Positions 62,271 through 64,000 of a stretch of 64,000 nt of DNA are shown here, one piece after another. The position numbers and the translations under genes are program-made. Position 1 is the stretch's first letter, and each line of letters opens with the position of its first letter. The notes below the pieces were generated by a model. The model saw nothing but the letters and a program-made list of their open reading frames with translations. It made no database searches and was not told where the DNA came from. Origin of the DNA: Chaunax sp. Z400 (taxonomy: Eukaryota; Chordata; Actinopteri; Lophiiformes; Chaunacidae); NCBI GenBank assembly GCA_037577475.1, contig CM075184.1, forward strand, positions 10,001,594 to 10,065,593. Direction: 5' to 3'.

Positions 62271-62357
62271 TGCAGACCTGCCAGGTGCTTTTTATCGTGG
62301 GGAAACTGGTTCTGGCAGGCAAGGTTCACCGGGGAGCACCCAAGCTGAGCGTCATGG
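62271..62357 (+). other. Candidate coding exon, 87 nt (unidentified)
   Basis: A pyrimidine-rich acceptor ('cacatcatcccttatccag') precedes an 87-nt stretch that is GC-richer than its flanks and ends CATGG|GTGAAG, a moderate donor. In the phase with two leading bases, the open frame reads QTCQVLFIVGKL and later HRGAPKLSVMG. Entry and exit phase are both 1, so the exon would be symmetric. The peptide is not one I recognise. A 29-codon open frame is not by itself unusual. Confidence 0.22.
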
Positions 62358-62359
62358 GT

Positions 62360-63530
62360 GAAGCCACTTCACAAAAGGTTCCCTGCCCTTTATTGGGCAG
62401 GATTTATTAAAACAGCCAGCTTCTGACAATTCAATTGAAAATCTACTGGTGGGTCTGTTTTTTCCTGAACCGCAGTGACCCCTTCAGAGCAGACTCCGAG
62501 AGGAGAGACAAGGAGGAGAATCTGGCTTTTTCGAGAGCCGCAGATGACTGGCAGGTAGAAGAGGCAGTTGGAACATGAGTTAGTGGTGAGAAATGACTCA
62601 GAGCTGTAAATGTCTGCAGTTACGAGCAGGAGTGTCATGTGTTCAATGGCTGGTGCTGCAAATAGTGAAAGTAGTTTCTCAGTGTGTGTGTTTTTCTTCA
62701 TAAAGGTGCCTGTTCCCTGGTGGAAAGCAAAGTGTGGCAGATTTTGCCCTTTTGCGATGTCTGTCACCGTTCCTCTGATGGTATTTGTGTTCTTGGCCAG
62801 TTTTCAGTTGCCTTCTCACACACTTTGTGCCAAGCATGTGACATTCAGAGAGGCTCGTGAAAGGACAGTGGTCTACGCTCTGTGTCTGGATTCTCCATCC
62901 TAAAAACCTATTTGAGCCATGAAGCTTTGGCATAATCCACATAAGGCTCTCATATTATTCACAGAATGGTAACCATGTGAGCCTTAAGCTTTGCCAAACA
63001 ATGAGCTGCATACAAGCGTGGCTGCAAAATCCATATGAAATTCAAGCACTGTTCAATCAGCTGGTGCACGGATGACATTTTTATTGCATGCCTCACCGTG
63101 ATAATCGCATTGGTCACAAAAAGAAACAAAACAAATAACTTTATTGAACATTGGACAGTATCGCTGGTGTTACTTGCTTTGTGACCTTTTACCTTGTACT
63201 TAATGCTCCGAAGCAACGCTGAAAAACTCTGATGGGAAGACAGATTATTTGAACCCTCTCAGGTTTTTGGGGTTGTCAGATTACTGAGTCCGTTCCAATC
63301 CATTTTTATAATATGATAAAATACATTTTATGATGAGACTATTTATGTATATTTCTACAATAATATTATTGTGATTATTAATTTATTCAAATAAAACATG
63401 TAATTTAACAATGTGTTACCTCAAATATATCTTCTACAAAATACAAAAATAACCTTTCTGGATTTGTAAAATAAGTTTTGAGGATAAAGTTTTGAACCTG
63501 AATTGTGTTTTTTTTTTGTTTTTTTTTCCA
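62360..63530. other. Non-coding sequence
   Basis: No gene was recognised. Frames of up to 125 codons (62390-62767 minus) overlap others on the opposite strand and lack motifs. Confidence 0.5.
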
Positions 63531-63531
63531 A

Positions 63532-63988
63532 TTAAGGCCCATTTATGCTCCCTTTATGTACATATATGGATCCGTCCGTTCATCAAAGCTCTATCCATCA
63601 ATGCCTTCATACCTCCATAGTCTTTTATGTTGACATTGATACAGCTGCAGGAGGGCAGTGTAGTGTCAAAAGTTTTGACAAGAACAAATATGCCGAAAGT
63701 CGGAGGAGGTTGTGATAATGTACCTCGTAAATACAAAGCAGCAAAAACGGAGGTAAAGATGTACTCGGCGGTGGTCTGTGAGGTCATTAAATACATCGCG
63801 ACTTGAGGACAGAGACTTTTTTCACTTGTTCACCTTCACTTTTTTCTTCTTCATTGTGTCTGTACATATTTTTTCGTGCCTAGCTTGTATTGTAGCCACA
63901 CTGCTCTCATCTATTTCCGGTGGTATAGGTGCATTTTGTCAATCCGTCTCCGTATCCGTCTTCAACGTAGCGCATACATGGGCCTTAA
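63532..63988. mobile_element. TTAA-flanked non-autonomous element
   Basis: The left boundary TTAA|GGCCCATTTATGC and right boundary GCATACATGGGCC|TTAA are inverted copies of each other with one mismatch over the first 13 bp. TTAA on both sides fits a target duplication of piggyBac or Kolobok type. The 449-bp interior (63536-63984) has no transposase. The small frame at 63554-63796 is chance. Confidence 0.75.
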
Positions 63989-64000
63989 ATCAGAAAGAAA

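Overview
This window looks like AT-rich, gene-poor nuclear DNA from a bony fish, probably a percomorph-like teleost. The evidence is the repeat content: a tRNA-headed SINE with an 'aagtatccttcagcaagat' body, L2/CR1-type LINE 3' ends with short simple-repeat tails, a Tc1 element, CACTG-ended and CAGGG-ended non-autonomous DNA elements, and many (AT)n and (GT)n tracts. No complete protein-coding gene is convincing. Nearly all the short open frames are chance, or run through repeats. The only gene I would call with high confidence is a tRNA-Gly(UCC) on the minus strand at 17780-17851.

Layout. 1-12 kb is mostly unique sequence with a SINE (4.3 kb), a possible transposase-like fragment (4.6-4.9 kb), AT microsatellites and several homeodomain-motif-rich blocks that could be enhancers. 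At 12.19-12.89 kb is a long inverted-repeat element, at 15.2-15.6 kb a hAT-like element, and at 17.8 kb the tRNA. At 20.07-21.72 kb is a decayed Tc1-like transposon split by a later CACTG-ended insertion. 22-32 kb is largely unique, with a reverse-oriented SINE (24.2 kb) and a foldback element (30.5 kb). 32.7-44 kb carries further non-autonomous elements, a 17-bp minisatellite (35.7 kb), a LINE 3' end (38.2-38.7 kb) and a decayed LINE reverse transcriptase (42.7-43.4 kb).

The most striking structure is at 45.36-48.73 kb: an inverted-repeat, transposon-like element whose interior is an array of 84 copies of a 35-bp unit with no length change. The unit matches sequence inside the element's own terminal inverted repeats, so the satellite seems to have grown from a transposon end. 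It also carries larger duplications of 20 and 7 units.

48.7-64 kb contains more LINE 3' ends (50.3-50.9, 54.3-54.9 and 60.2 kb), a dispersed 'CCTCCGCCAAGG' repeat family, a second copy of the hAT-like family (57.0 kb), two candidate spliced exons (60.5 kb minus, 62.3 kb plus; both unproven), and a short element flanked by TTAA at the right end (63.5-64.0 kb).

There are no operons or cooperating genes to describe. The picture is an intergenic or intronic region shaped by layered transposon insertion and tandem-repeat expansion. Family names rest on motif memory, not on database searches.
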